NCBI GenBank assembly: GCA_017469955.1
Contig: JAFUFJ010000009.1
Coordinates: 62,001 to 126,000, forward strand
Length of the DNA stretch: 64,000 bases
DNA from: Prevotella sp.
GTDB taxonomy: Bacteria > Bacteroidota > Bacteroidia > Bacteroidales > Bacteroidaceae
Direction: 5' to 3'
A program made the position numbers and the translations under genes. Of this stretch, positions 36,694 through 46,330 are shown piece after piece. The notes below the pieces were generated by a model. It was not told the DNA's origin. It was given only the letters and a program-made list of their open reading frames with translations, and did not search any database. How positions within the stretch are numbered: the stretch's first letter is position 1; every line of letters starts with the position of its first letter.

Positions 36694-37608
36694 ATGAACT
36701 ATCAGCAAATCATCGACCGAATCTATCAAGCCGTCGAGCCTTTGATGGGCAAAGGCCGGCAGGCCACCTACATTCCTGCCCTTGCCGAAGTAGATCCCGA
36801 CCAGCGAGCCGTCTGCCTTCAGGCAATCGACGGACAGCAATTCACCGCAGGCGAAGCCGACACGCGCTTCTCATTGCAAAGCATTTCCAAGGTCTTCTCT
36901 TTGGCAATGGCACTCAGTCTGGAGGGCGACCAGCTGTGGAACCGCATGGGACGCGAACCTTCCGGCACGGCATTCAACTCGCTTTTCCAGCTGGAAGTCG
37001 AGCACGGCATACCCCGAAATCCCTTTATCAATGCAGGAGCCATCGTCGTTTCCGACATCCTCGTCTCCCACCTACCCCACCCAGAAGAGTCATTCATCCG
37101 GTTCATCAGGGCGATAAGCCTGTGCAATGACATCGACTATAACCCCGTTGTTGCCGATTCAGAGCGCAGCCAAGGCTATCTGAATGCTGCCATTGCCAAC
37201 CTGCTTAGATACCACAACAACATCACCAACGACATCGAACGCGTGCTCCGGTTCTACTTCCTCATGTGCAGCATCGAGATGAACTGCCGGCAGCTCGCCC
37301 AGGCATTCCTGCCGTTTGCCAGCCACCACAAGCCGTTCACCTACGGACAAGTCAGCCTCACATCGTCGCAAGTCAAGCGAATCAACGCCATCATGCAGAC
37401 ATGCGGGTTCTACGATGAGGCCGGCGACTTTTCCTATTTTGTAGGACTTCCCGGCAAAAGCGGGGTCGGAGGAGGCATCGCTGCCGTCTGCCCTCAGCGC
37501 TATTCCGTGGCAGTATGGAGCCCAAGGCTCAACACAAAGGGCAACTCTGTGGCCGGCATGAAGATGCTCGAACTGCTCACAACCGAAACCGAAGAGTCCA
37601 TCTTCTGA
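36694..37608 (+). CDS. glsA: Glutaminase A
   Basis: 304 aa, serine-dependent beta-lactamase-like fold, making glutamate and ammonia from glutamine. The catalytic SxxK is in FSLQSISKVFSLAMA (Ser and Lys about residues 65 and 68). Other motifs: EPSGTAFNSLFQLE, NPFINAGAIV and YFVGLPGKSGVGGGI. Single gene between two terminators. Confidence 0.96.
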   Translation: MNYQQIIDRIYQAVEPLMGKGRQATYIPALAEVDPDQRAVCLQAIDGQQFTAGEADTRFSLQSISKVFSLAMALSLEGDQLWNRMGREPSGTAFNSLFQLEVEHGIPRNPFINAGAIVVSDILVSHLPHPEESFIRFIRAISLCNDIDYNPVVADSERSQGYLNAAIANLLRYHNNITNDIERVLRFYFLMCSIEMNCRQLAQAFLPFASHHKPFTYGQVSLTSSQVKRINAIMQTCGFYDEAGDFSYFVGLPGKSGVGGGIAAVCPQRYSVAVWSPRLNTKGNSVAGMKMLELLTTETEESIF

Positions 37609-37665
37609 CACCAAGGCCAGCCCGACTGCAAGGCACTCCGCCCTGAGTCTCTCCCACACACCATC

Positions 37666-37708
37666 GAGAACGACCGCCATTCAACCTTCCTTCGGCGGTC
37701 GTTCTTGG
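37666..37708 (+). terminator. Probable terminator of glsA
   Basis: GAGAACGACCGCC (37666-37678) pairs with GGCGGTCGTTCTT (37694-37706). The T-tract is short. Confidence 0.6.
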
Positions 37709-37731
37709 CTTCAACCCATCTGCTTCCAGCG

Positions 37732-37794
37732 GCAAAAGATGATGTTTTGCCGACCAATAGATGATGTTTTACCCTGCAAAACATCATCTATTCC
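37732..37794. repeat. R5: triple 22-bp-period palindromic repeat
   Basis: Units at 37732, 37754 and 37776: GCAAAAGATGATGTTTTGC, CCAATAGATGATGTTTTAC and GCAAAACATCATCTATTCC. It lies between the glsA terminator and the tkt promoter; the first two units match R2 closely. Confidence 0.9.
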
Positions 37795-37910
37795 TCCGAG
37801 AAGCCATTCCTTTCCTGCCAACAATCCCGACGCTTCCCTCCTTTGAAGGCGCGAAAAGAGACGCAAGAAAAGGCCCGTCCTCTTTTTCTTGAAAATCGGT
37901 CGCCAAAACG

Positions 37911-37941
37911 TTGGTCATGTCAACAGAAAACCGTATCTTTG
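37911..37941 (+). promoter_or_regulatory. Promoter of the tkt operon
   Basis: TTGG (37911-37914), 19 nt, TATCTTTG (37934-37941), 35 nt before the ATG. Confidence 0.6.
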
Positions 37942-37976
37942 CAACAAAGAAACGACAACCATCATATCACATACTT

Positions 37977-39989
37977 ATGAACGACAAATCAACAATGAAC
38001 CGCGTAGCAGACAATATCAGGATATTGGCTGCATCAATGGTGGAAAAAGCCAAGTCAGGACATCCGGGCGGAGCTATGGGAGGCGCCGACTTCATCAATG
38101 TGCTCTTCTCTGAGTTCTTAGTCTACGATCCGGACAATGCCGAATGGAGCGGACGCGACCGCTTCTACCTCGACCCGGGGCACATGTCGCCCATGCTTTA
38201 CTCAGCCCTGGCACTGCAAGGACGCTTCACCATTGACGAGCTGAAGGCCTTCCGACAGTGGGATTCGCCCACTCCGGGACATCCAGAGCGTGACGTCAAG
38301 CGCGGCATTGAAAACACTTCCGGCCCGTTAGGACAAGGACACACCTTCGCCGTGGGTGCTGCCATCGCCGAGAAATTCCTCGAAGCACGGCTCGGAAAGG
38401 CTGTCATGCAGCACAAGATCTATGCCTACATCTCCGACGGAGGCATCCAGGAAGAGATATCACAAGGAGCCGGGCGAATCGCAGGCGTACTGGGACTCGA
38501 CAATCTCATCATGTTCTACGACTCTAACGACGTACAGCTATCGACGCTTTGCGACGAGGTCATGGCCGAAGACACTGCCAAGAAATACGAAGCATGGGGA
38601 TGGAACGTCACCACCATCAACGGCAACGACGCCGACGAAATACGCGAAGCACTGCAGAAAGCACAAGCACCCAACGGACGACCGACGCTCATCATCGGCA
38701 AGACCATCATGGCAAAAGGAGCACAACAGGCCGACGGCACCTCCTACGAGGGCAGCATCAAGACCCACGGAGCTCCTCTCGGAGGCGATGCCTATGCCAA
38801 TACGCTGAAGAACCTCCATGCCAATCCCGACGATCCGTTTGCCATCTTCCCCGAGACTGAGCAGCTTTATGCCTCACGACGCGAAGAACTCCGCAAGATC
38901 GTTGCCGTGAGAAAAGCCGAGGAAGATGCCTGGGCTCAGGCTCATCCCGACAAAGCCAAGCTGAAAGACGAATGGTTCTCCTGTCAAGCTCCTAAGACCA
39001 ACTGGGATATTCTCATCCAGAAGCCCGACCAAGCCACGCGTGCAGCCTCAGCCACTTGTCTGGGATTACTGGCCGAACAGGTGCCCAACATGGTCGTTTC
39101 TTCAGCCGACCTGAGCAACAGCGACAAGACTGACGGCTTTCTTAAGAAAACACATGCTCTCAGAAAAGGCGACTTTACGGGAGCGTTCCTGCAGGCCGGT
39201 GTGAGCGAACTCACCATGGCATGCGTCTGCATCGGCATGTATCTCCACGGCGGAGTCATCCCTGCATGCGGTACATTCTTCGTATTCTCCGACTATATGA
39301 AGCCCGCCGTACGCATGGCTGCTCTCATGCGCGTACCTATTAAGTTTGTATGGACCCACGATGCATTCAGAGTTGGCGAAGACGGACCTACCCATGAACC
39401 GGTAGAACAAGAGGCACAAATACGCCTGATGGAGAAGCTGAAAAACCATCATGGCGAAGACTCGGTGCGCGTATTCCGCCCTGCCGACGTCGAGGAAACT
39501 ACCGTATGCTGGCAACAAGCGATGGACAACATGTCGACGCCGACGGCACTTATCCTCTCAAGACAGAACATCAACAACCTGCCAAAGGGCAACAATTACG
39601 GCGAGGTTGCTAACGGTGCTTACGTTGTTAGCGGCTCAGACTCTGACTTCGACGTGATCCTTCTCGCCTCCGGATCTGAGGTTTCAACCCTTGTTGCAGG
39701 GGCAGAACTGCTGAGGAAAGACGGCATAAGAGTGCGTATTGTCAGCGTACCGTCAGAAGGATTGTTCCGCCGTCAATCCAAGGAATATCAGGAAAGTGTG
39801 CTGCCTGCCAATGCAAAGAAATTCGGACTCACAGCCGGTCTTCCCGTCAACCTTGAAGGTCTTGTCGGAGCAAACGGCCGTGTCTTCGGCTTAGAGAGCT
39901 TCGGTTTCTCGGCCCCATATAAGGTTCTTGACGAAAAACTGGGCTTCACCGCCGAGAATGTCTATCAACAAGTAAAGGAGATGCTATGA
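37977..39989 (+). CDS. tkt: Transketolase
   Basis: 670 aa from ATG 37977 (MNDKSTMNRVADN); the in-frame ATG at 37995 is also possible. Thiamine-diphosphate enzyme of the non-oxidative pentose phosphate pathway. Motifs: SGHPGGAMGGADF, TSGPLGQGHTFAVGAAIAEK, the ThDP loop YISDGGIQEEISQGAG and the transketolase signature region GEDGPTHEPVEQ. The next gene, rpiB, overlaps by 4 nt, giving a pentose phosphate operon. Confidence 0.97.
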   Translation: MNDKSTMNRVADNIRILAASMVEKAKSGHPGGAMGGADFINVLFSEFLVYDPDNAEWSGRDRFYLDPGHMSPMLYSALALQGRFTIDELKAFRQWDSPTPGHPERDVKRGIENTSGPLGQGHTFAVGAAIAEKFLEARLGKAVMQHKIYAYISDGGIQEEISQGAGRIAGVLGLDNLIMFYDSNDVQLSTLCDEVMAEDTAKKYEAWGWNVTTINGNDADEIREALQKAQAPNGRPTLIIGKTIMAKGAQQADGTSYEGSIKTHGAPLGGDAYANTLKNLHANPDDPFAIFPETEQLYASRREELRKIVAVRKAEEDAWAQAHPDKAKLKDEWFSCQAPKTNWDILIQKPDQATRAASATCLGLLAEQVPNMVVSSADLSNSDKTDGFLKKTHALRKGDFTGAFLQAGVSELTMACVCIGMYLHGGVIPACGTFFVFSDYMKPAVRMAALMRVPIKFVWTHDAFRVGEDGPTHEPVEQEAQIRLMEKLKNHHGEDSVRVFRPADVEETTVCWQQAMDNMSTPTALILSRQNINNLPKGNNYGEVANGAYVVSGSDSDFDVILLASGSEVSTLVAGAELLRKDGIRVRIVSVPSEGLFRRQSKEYQESVLPANAKKFGLTAGLPVNLEGLVGANGRVFGLESFGFSAPYKVLDEKLGFTAENVYQQVKEML

Positions 39990-40426
39990 ACAATACGATC
40001 GGACTGGCCTGCGATCACGCCGGCTATGAACTGAAACAATACGTAAAGCAATACCTCGACAACCGGGGTATTGCCTACAAAGACTACGGCACCTATTCTG
40101 AATCGTCGTGCGACTACCCAGACTTTGGCCACGCTTTGGCCAGAGGCATCGAGCAGGGAGAAGTCTATCCAGGCATTGCGATATGCGGATCTGGAGAGGG
40201 AATCGCCATGACGCTCAACAAACATCAGGGCATACGTGCCGGATTAGCGTGGATTCCAGAGATCGCACATCTCATCCGTCAGCACAACGATGCCAACGTT
40301 CTTGTCATGCCCGGACGCTTCATCAGCCACGAAACGGCACAGGAAATCATGGACGAATACCTCTCTACTCCCTTTGAAGGAGGCCGACACCAGAAGAGAG
40401 TCGAAAAGATTGCCATTCATGAATAG
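39986..40426 (+). CDS. rpiB: Ribose-5-phosphate isomerase B
   Basis: 146 aa. It interconverts ribose-5-phosphate and ribulose-5-phosphate. Typical motifs: GLACDHAGYELKQYV, SCDYPDFGHALA and ICGSGEGIAMTLNKHQGIRAG. It overlaps tkt by 4 nt and cutC by 8 nt. Confidence 0.96.
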   Translation: MNNTIGLACDHAGYELKQYVKQYLDNRGIAYKDYGTYSESSCDYPDFGHALARGIEQGEVYPGIAICGSGEGIAMTLNKHQGIRAGLAWIPEIAHLIRQHNDANVLVMPGRFISHETAQEIMDEYLSTPFEGGRHQKRVEKIAIHE

Positions 40427-41162
40427 AGCCGATTTCAAGGTTGAAATTTGCGCAAACGGTGTAGAAAGCTGCCTTTCTGCCCAGAAAGCCGGGGCCGATC
40501 GTGTCGAGCTTTGCAACAGTATTCCCGAAGGAGGCACCACTCCATCCTATGCAGAGATCAGGCAAGCCCGGCAACTTCTTAAGGATACTCGCCTGCATGT
40601 CATCATTCGACCGCGAGGAGGCGACTTCATCTACTCGGCCTTGGAGGCCGAACGTATGATGATGGATATCGATATTGCCCACGAACTGGGAGCCGACGGC
40701 GTAGTGTTCGGCTGCCTTACGCCCGAGGGCAATGTCGATATTCCGCTTTGCAGGCAGCTCATGCAGCAGGCAAAGGGCATGTCTGTCACCTTCCACAGGG
40801 CTTTTGATTGCTGTCAAGACCCTCGAAAGTCACTCGAAGACATCATCAGTCTTGGATGCAACCGTATCCTTACTTCCGGACAAGCCTCGACAGCAGAGCT
40901 CGGGATTGGCCTGCTAAAAGAACTGCAAGTGCAAGCCAACGGCCGGATCATCCTGCTTGCAGGCTGTGGCGTCAATGAGCAAAACATCGCTAAGATCTGC
41001 AAAGAAACGGGCATCAGCGAGTTTCATTTCTCGGCCAGGGAACCCGTCTTATCCACTGAATCATGCCAAAACTCCCTGAGAACCGACGAGTTTGACCGAC
41101 GATTTCTCACTACAGAACGACGCGTAAAGACAACCATTGACGCGCTGATTGCCGGCATTTGA
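40419..41162 (+). CDS. cutC: CutC family protein
   Basis: 247 aa, TIM-barrel. Start at ATG 40419, which overlaps the end of rpiB by 8 nt. Motifs: VEICANGVESCLSAQKAGAD, VELCNSIPEGGTTPSY, IRPRGGDF, GADGVVFGCLTPEGNVD and FHRAFD. The family was first linked to copper homeostasis, but the true activity is unsettled. The operon with tkt and rpiB does not suggest copper. Confidence 0.93.
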   Translation: MNRADFKVEICANGVESCLSAQKAGADRVELCNSIPEGGTTPSYAEIRQARQLLKDTRLHVIIRPRGGDFIYSALEAERMMMDIDIAHELGADGVVFGCLTPEGNVDIPLCRQLMQQAKGMSVTFHRAFDCCQDPRKSLEDIISLGCNRILTSGQASTAELGIGLLKELQVQANGRIILLAGCGVNEQNIAKICKETGISEFHFSAREPVLSTESCQNSLRTDEFDRRFLTTERRVKTTIDALIAGI

Positions 41163-41203
41163 CGACAAGTATCCCTATCTTCACCACATTGTTTCCATAC
41201 AAC

Positions 41204-43876
41204 ATGAAAAAGGTTTCCCATATCTTCTTCCTAAGCATTGCATGCCTATTGGCAAACGCACAGGTCTGGCCTCACTTTATTAGCGACGACATCTATCGTG
41301 CAAAGGTATTCAAAGCCTTCGACGAAAAGGCACAACTCGTAGGGCAACAGTATGTTAACAAGATTAGCATGCTGTCCAATTCCCATGAGATTGAGGCGCT
41401 TCGCTTCCTATATGCCTATATGCCGTTGGCCGATATCACCGACTATCCGTTTGAGTTTCATCTGAGAAATGTCCGTAAAAGCTTTCAGGCACAACGTGAA
41501 ATGCCATGGGGCAATCAGGTTCCCGAGTTGCTTTTCCGCCATTTTGTCTTACCTGTTCGCGTCAACAACGAGGCCCTTGACCTCTCGAGAGAAGTGTTTT
41601 ACGACGAACTGAAAGAGCGAATCGGCGGACTGTCGATGCAGGAAGCCATCCTGGAAGTCAACCATTGGTGCCATGAACGCGTGACCTACGCCCCGTCAGA
41701 CGGGCGCACTCTCTCACCGTTGGCATGCATAAGAAACGCATTAGGACGGTGCGGAGAGGAGTCAACCTTCACCGTTGCAGCCCTGAGAGCTGTAGGTATT
41801 CCGGCACGACAGGTATATACGCCCCGCTGGGCCCATACCGACGACAACCATGCATGGGTCGAAGCCTGGGCTGACGGACGCTGGTTCTTCCTCGGAGCAT
41901 GTGAGCCTGAGCCCGTGTTAGACCTCGGTTGGTTCAATGCTCCGGCATCAAGGGCGATGTTAATGCATACCCGTGCCTTCGGCGACTATAACGGTCCTGA
42001 GGAAGTAATGCTGCGAACGTCTAACTTCACCGAAATCAATCTCATTGACAACTATGGCTCTTCTGCCCGCATCGACTTTCGCGTTCTCGACGAGAAAGGG
42101 CGTGTCGTCGACGATGCACAGGTAGAGTTCAAGCTCTACAACTATGCCGAATTCTGCACCGTGGCCACCAAATATACCGACAAGCACGGACGAACCTTCC
42201 TCACAGCCGGCAAGGGTGACATGCTTGTCTGGGCGTCCAAAGACGGAATGTTCGGCTTTTCGAAGGCTTCTTTCGGCAAGGACAAGACCGTCACCGTGCG
42301 TCTTTCCCACCGACAACTCACCGACATCACCCAGACCTTTGCCGAGCAATATGACATTGTTCCGCCACCCGAACAGGCCAGAATGCCCGAGGTAAGCGAC
42401 AAACAACGGCAGGCAAACCGCCAGCGACTGGCCCGCGAAGACTCTCTGAGACATGCCTATGAAGACACATTCATGCCGGCCAACATGGCCCGCCAATACT
42501 CCGAACGCTTTGCCGACTTCCTTACAAAGAGCCGCGGAAACTGGCCTGTCATCCTCACCTTCATTGAGCAACACAAGGCTGATGCCGACCGGGTCTACGA
42601 CCTTTTGGCGTCACTTTCCGACAAGGACCTGCGCGATATGCCCATGGAAATCCTCGAAGACAACCTCACAGCCGAAAGCAGTCAGCTCTGTCCGCGTGTG
42701 GAAAACGAGATGATCATCCACCCTTTCAAGCATACTTTGCAGCAGGTTTTCGACGAGACCATCAAGCAACGCATGCGAGAAGACCCCTCGATGCTCGTCG
42801 AATGGGTGAAGAAACACATCCGGATCAACCCCGACACCCGCGCACTGCGCATTGCACAGACCCCGACAGGCGTATGGAATTCGCGCATCACCGACAGCCG
42901 TTCTCGCGATATCTTCTTTGTCGACCTGGCCCGAAGTCTCGGCATTGAGGCCCGCAAAGATGCCGTCACTGCCAAAGTACAGTATCGCATCCCGACGACA
43001 ACCGCCGGCACATCCGCCCCACAGACGCCATGGACCGACGTCAATTTCGATGCACAAGAGCAGACGACAGCCAAGCAAGGCCGGCTGCTTCTCACCTTCA
43101 AGCCGACCACACTCATCGACGATCCCAAGTACTACAGCCACTTCACCATCACGCGAATCGACGCCCAGGGCGCCACCCACCTGCTCAATTTTGAGGAAGG
43201 ACAGGTCGACATGGGAGGCGGAACCTCATGGAGCAACACCTTCCGCGAAGGCACATTGCTTGACGAAGGCACCTATCTGCTCACCACAGGCACACGGCTT
43301 GCCAACGGCGGAGTGCTCGCTTCCAACCGGCTTTTCTGCATCAAGCAGGGCGAAACCACCACCCTTCCGCTCGTGATGCGTCAAAGCGAAAGCGAGATAA
43401 GCGTCATCGGAACGTTCGACTCCGAGTCCAGATACCTGCCGCTTGCCTTCGACAACAGCTCCAGACTGCAGCCCGCCAAAGAGCCCGCCTCCATCCTTTC
43501 ACAGACAGGACGGGGCTACTTCGTCGTGGGAATCGTCGGCATGGGTCAGGAACCTACCAACCACACCTTGCGCGACATCGCCAAGGTTCACGGCGTGTTT
43601 GAGCAGTGGCGACCCACACTTCTCTTGTTTGAAAACGAGGAGGAGGCTGCCAAGTTCCGCCCTGAAGACTATGGAACGCTGCCCGCAAATACACTCTATG
43701 GCATCGACACTGACGGAGAGATATGCCGGCAAATCGTGGCGCAAATGAAGCTGAACGACCCTTCACAACTGCCCATATTCATCATTGCCGACACCTTCAA
43801 CCGCGTCGTCTTCTGCCAGCAAGGCTACACCATCGGCCTCGGAGAACAGCTGCAAAAGGTCATGCAAAAGCTGTGA
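41204..43876 (+). CDS. Exported transglutaminase-like protein
   Basis: 890 aa from ATG 41204, with a signal peptide (MKKVSHIFFLSIACLLANAQ). A transglutaminase/papain-like core lies at about 165-260: catalytic Cys in GRCGEESTFTVAALR, His in DDNHAWVEAW, followed by WFFLGACEPEPVLD where the third residue is expected. The rest (about 290-890) has Ig-like or carboxypeptidase-like regions (DYNGPEEVMLR, VVDDAQVEFKLYNYAEF, FLTAGKGDMLVWA) and a second transglutaminase-like-looking block (SRDIFFVDLARSLGIEARKD). Likely periplasmic or outer-membrane exposed protein hydrolase or cross-linker; substrate unknown. An N-terminal extension to 41159 was rejected because it precedes the signal peptide. It is 41 nt after cutC. 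Confidence 0.88.
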   Translation: MKKVSHIFFLSIACLLANAQVWPHFISDDIYRAKVFKAFDEKAQLVGQQYVNKISMLSNSHEIEALRFLYAYMPLADITDYPFEFHLRNVRKSFQAQREMPWGNQVPELLFRHFVLPVRVNNEALDLSREVFYDELKERIGGLSMQEAILEVNHWCHERVTYAPSDGRTLSPLACIRNALGRCGEESTFTVAALRAVGIPARQVYTPRWAHTDDNHAWVEAWADGRWFFLGACEPEPVLDLGWFNAPASRAMLMHTRAFGDYNGPEEVMLRTSNFTEINLIDNYGSSARIDFRVLDEKGRVVDDAQVEFKLYNYAEFCTVATKYTDKHGRTFLTAGKGDMLVWASKDGMFGFSKASFGKDKTVTVRLSHRQLTDITQTFAEQYDIVPPPEQARMPEVSDKQRQANRQRLAREDSLRHAYEDTFMPANMARQYSERFADFLTKSRGNWPVILTFIEQHKADADRVYDLLASLSDKDLRDMPMEILEDNLTAESSQLCPRVENEMIIHPFKHTLQQVFDETIKQRMREDPSMLVEWVKKHIRINPDTRALRIAQTPTGVWNSRITDSRSRDIFFVDLARSLGIEARKDAVTAKVQYRIPTTTAGTSAPQTPWTDVNFDAQEQTTAKQGRLLLTFKPTTLIDDPKYYSHFTITRIDAQGATHLLNFEEGQVDMGGGTSWSNTFREGTLLDEGTYLLTTGTRLANGGVLASNRLFCIKQGETTTLPLVMRQSESEISVIGTFDSESRYLPLAFDNSSRLQPAKEPASILSQTGRGYFVVGIVGMGQEPTNHTLRDIAKVHGVFEQWRPTLLLFENEEEAAKFRPEDYGTLPANTLYGIDTDGEICRQIVAQMKLNDPSQLPIFIIADTFNRVVFCQQGYTIGLGEQLQKVMQKL

Positions 43877-43949
43877 CAATCCGCACAAGCCATACCATTC
43901 ATCCACCGACAGGAAAGACATCATCCCCGAAAAGGCATGCCTTCAGCAG

Positions 43950-44012
43950 GTGAAACATCATCTTTTGCTGAGCAAAACATCATCTTTTGCCGGCCAAAAG
44001 ATGATGTTTTAC
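43950..44012. repeat. R6: triple 22-bp-period palindromic repeat
   Basis: Units at 43950, 43972 and 43994: GTGAAACATCATCTTTTGC, GCAAAACATCATCTTTTGC and CCAAAAGATGATGTTTTAC. It lies between two same-strand genes. Confidence 0.9.
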
Positions 44013-44143
44013 CCACAGCAGGGCAAGGATTCTCGCCAAGAAAGCTCGCCGTCCTGCAAAAAAAATGCCATCTAAATAGGGGGAAAAACGGCTTTCTGCG
44101 TCATACAGAAAAAACACAACGAACCGATAAAAGAAAAACGTTC

Positions 44144-44731
44144 ATGAAAAAAGTCATCACCTTCGCCGTGGCACTGCTGACCTTCGTGCAGGTCCATGCC
44201 CAACAGACAAGCCCGGGAAACCTTCCCAAACAGAGCATCTATCTCGAGATAGGAGGAGCATCCAACTTAGCCGGGCTCTCCTATGAGCGCCGTTTTTCGG
44301 GCAACGACCGGTTCGGCTGGCGCACGGGAGTGGCCTTTGTCTATGCCGAACACATGAGCATCTTCACCGGCAGCGACGACCTAAGAGGATGGACAGTGCC
44401 GATAGAAGTCAACTATCTCACTGGCCGTAGAAAGAGTCATCTCGAACTTGGCGTGGGCATCAACCTCGGCTATTACAACGAGCACACCCACTACTATTAC
44501 TATCAACATACGGGCGAAGTCGACGGCATCTACCAGTATGATGTCGAACAACGACATGACACCCGCAACACGTGGGGCCACTTCTTCTACGGCAACATCG
44601 GCTATCGCTATCAGGCAAAGAGCGGGTTCCAGTTCAGAGCAGGCATCAGTCCGTCGTTCAACCTTGGCGGAGACCATGCCGTCTCGAAAAGTTTCTTCTG
44701 GCCATACCTCAGCCTTGGCTACGCCTTCTGA
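44144..44731 (+). CDS. Outer-membrane beta-barrel-like protein
   Basis: 195 aa from ATG 44144. A signal peptide (MKKVITFAVALLTFVQVHAQ) is followed by strands typical of small barrels (SIYLEIGGASNLAGLSYERR, GWRTGVAFVYAEHM, SHLELGVGINLGYYNEH) and a C-terminal Phe (PYLSLGYAF). The loop TRNTWGHFFYGNIGYRYQ is Tyr-rich. The open frame extends upstream across repeat R6; that part was rejected. No ligand can be inferred. Confidence 0.82.
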   Translation: MKKVITFAVALLTFVQVHAQQTSPGNLPKQSIYLEIGGASNLAGLSYERRFSGNDRFGWRTGVAFVYAEHMSIFTGSDDLRGWTVPIEVNYLTGRRKSHLELGVGINLGYYNEHTHYYYYQHTGEVDGIYQYDVEQRHDTRNTWGHFFYGNIGYRYQAKSGFQFRAGISPSFNLGGDHAVSKSFFWPYLSLGYAF

Positions 44732-44770
44732 GACCTCTCGTCCGGCCGTTCCTTTCCTTCCTGCCCTGCA

Positions 44771-46222
44771 TCAGCGGTCGGCCACGTAGACAGGCAGGTG
44801 GAACTCGGTGGTCTTGTCGAAGAACTGCCTCACAGGATTGATCTCCAAGAAGGTCGTGCCCGCATTCTTTCCGAGGTTTCCACTTAAGTAGGCTATCTTG
44901 TCGTCAATGCCTACGTAGCCCTTCTGGCGCAGCATTCTGATGGCTGCCGTGAAGAGATATTCCGGAGAAACGTGCTTGCGTTGCGAGATAGGAATGACCC
45001 CATACGACAAGTTCAGCAAGCGTTGCGTCTTTTCTACATAGCAAATCGCGAGTATAGGAGACGGTCCGCGAAAGGCAGCAAGATGCCTAACCGTCTCGCC
45101 AGAGAGCGTGTCTGCGATGATGCCGGCTGCCCCAAGCCGGCGAGTAGCGTCAATGGCAGCGTGGGCAAGGAATTCCTTTTGCGAGCAGTTCTCGCGCAGA
45201 GGTATCTCAAAGTCGTGCAGCAGCAGGCGGTCTTTCTCGGCCTGTTCGGCAATGGCAGCCATCGTTTCTACGGCTTCTACGGGATATTTCCCGCTCGCAG
45301 TCTCGCCCGACAACATCAGCGCGTCTGTGTTTGAATAGATAGCATTGGCAATATCGGTCACCTCGGCCCTCGTCGGTCTGGGGCTGCTGATCATCGAATG
45401 CAGCATTTGAGTGGCCACGATCACGGGTTTTTTCTTCTCCACACACTTGCGGATGATTTCGCGTTGTATGCCGGGAATCTTCTCCAAGGGCACCTCAATG
45501 CCAAGGTCTCCGCGGGCAATCATGATGCCATACGACGCATCAATGATTTCATCGATGTTGTCAACGCCCTCCTGATTCTCGATCTTCGAGATGATCTTAA
45601 TGTCTGAATGGTGCTCATCGAGTATCTTTTGCACCGCTCTGACATCGTTGGCATTGCGCACAAACGAGTGGGCAATGAAGTCGATGTCCTCTTCGATGGC
45701 GAAGAGAATATTCTGATAGTCCTTCTCTGTCACTGAGGGAAGCTCGATGTGTTCGCCAGGGATATTGACGCTCTTTCGCGAGCCGAGCACACCGTCGTTC
45801 TGCACTTGTGCCACCAGCATCGGCCCCGTGTTTTCCAAAACACGCATAGCCAGCTCACCGTCGTCGATGAGAATCTGGTCGCCCACGCGCACGTCTCGTG
45901 TGATATCACGGTATGACATGTTGATGATGTCGTGGGTCGTCTCTACTTCCGGACGTCCGAATATCTTCACTACGTCGCCCTGTTTGTAGCTGATTGGCTC
46001 GCTGACTGCTGTCGTTCTGACCTCAGGACCCTTAGTGTCAATCATCAGAGCTATCAGCTGAGATGTCGCACGTACATTATTAATAACTTTACGCATGCCC
46101 TCTGGAGTGCCGTGCGCAGTGTTCATACGCACCACATTCATGCCTGCAAAGAACAGCTTGCGCAGGAACTCTTGTTCGCAGCGATAGTCGCTGATAGTAC
46201 ATACAATCTTTGTTTTCTTCAT
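44771..46222 (-). CDS. pyk: Pyruvate kinase
   Basis: 483 aa. It makes pyruvate and ATP from phosphoenolpyruvate and ADP. Motifs: TKIVCTISDY at the start, VRMNTAHGT, MIDTKGPEVRT, SKIENQEGVDNIDEI with the catalytic Lys, MIARGDLGIEVP and the substrate loop MISSPRPTRAEVTDIANA, then MLSGETASGKYP. Convergent with the barrel gene (39-bp gap); no promoter of the standard type was found close upstream. Confidence 0.97.
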   Translation of the reverse strand: MKKTKIVCTISDYRCEQEFLRKLFFAGMNVVRMNTAHGTPEGMRKVINNVRATSQLIALMIDTKGPEVRTTAVSEPISYKQGDVVKIFGRPEVETTHDIINMSYRDITRDVRVGDQILIDDGELAMRVLENTGPMLVAQVQNDGVLGSRKSVNIPGEHIELPSVTEKDYQNILFAIEEDIDFIAHSFVRNANDVRAVQKILDEHHSDIKIISKIENQEGVDNIDEIIDASYGIMIARGDLGIEVPLEKIPGIQREIIRKCVEKKKPVIVATQMLHSMISSPRPTRAEVTDIANAIYSNTDALMLSGETASGKYPVEAVETMAAIAEQAEKDRLLLHDFEIPLRENCSQKEFLAHAAIDATRRLGAAGIIADTLSGETVRHLAAFRGPSPILAICYVEKTQRLLNLSYGVIPISQRKHVSPEYLFTAAIRMLRQKGYVGIDDKIAYLSGNLGKNAGTTFLEINPVRQFFDKTTEFHLPVYVADR

Positions 46223-46330
46223 AGCTGGTCGGTCGGAAGCCTTGCTTCCCGGTTAGTATGTAAGAGGTTAATTCTTTGCTTTGCGCAGCTGCTGTGGCCG
46301 GCATCTCCGGCCCGCAGGCCACGATTCAGT

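Noticed and set aside
43937-44143. N-terminal extension of the barrel gene through repeat R6
   Set aside because: The repeat has a 22-bp period, not a multiple of three, and a normal signal peptide begins at 44144.
46233-46248. GGAAGC/GCTTCC hairpin upstream of pyk
   Set aside because: Very short stem, no conserved context; not enough to call a regulator.
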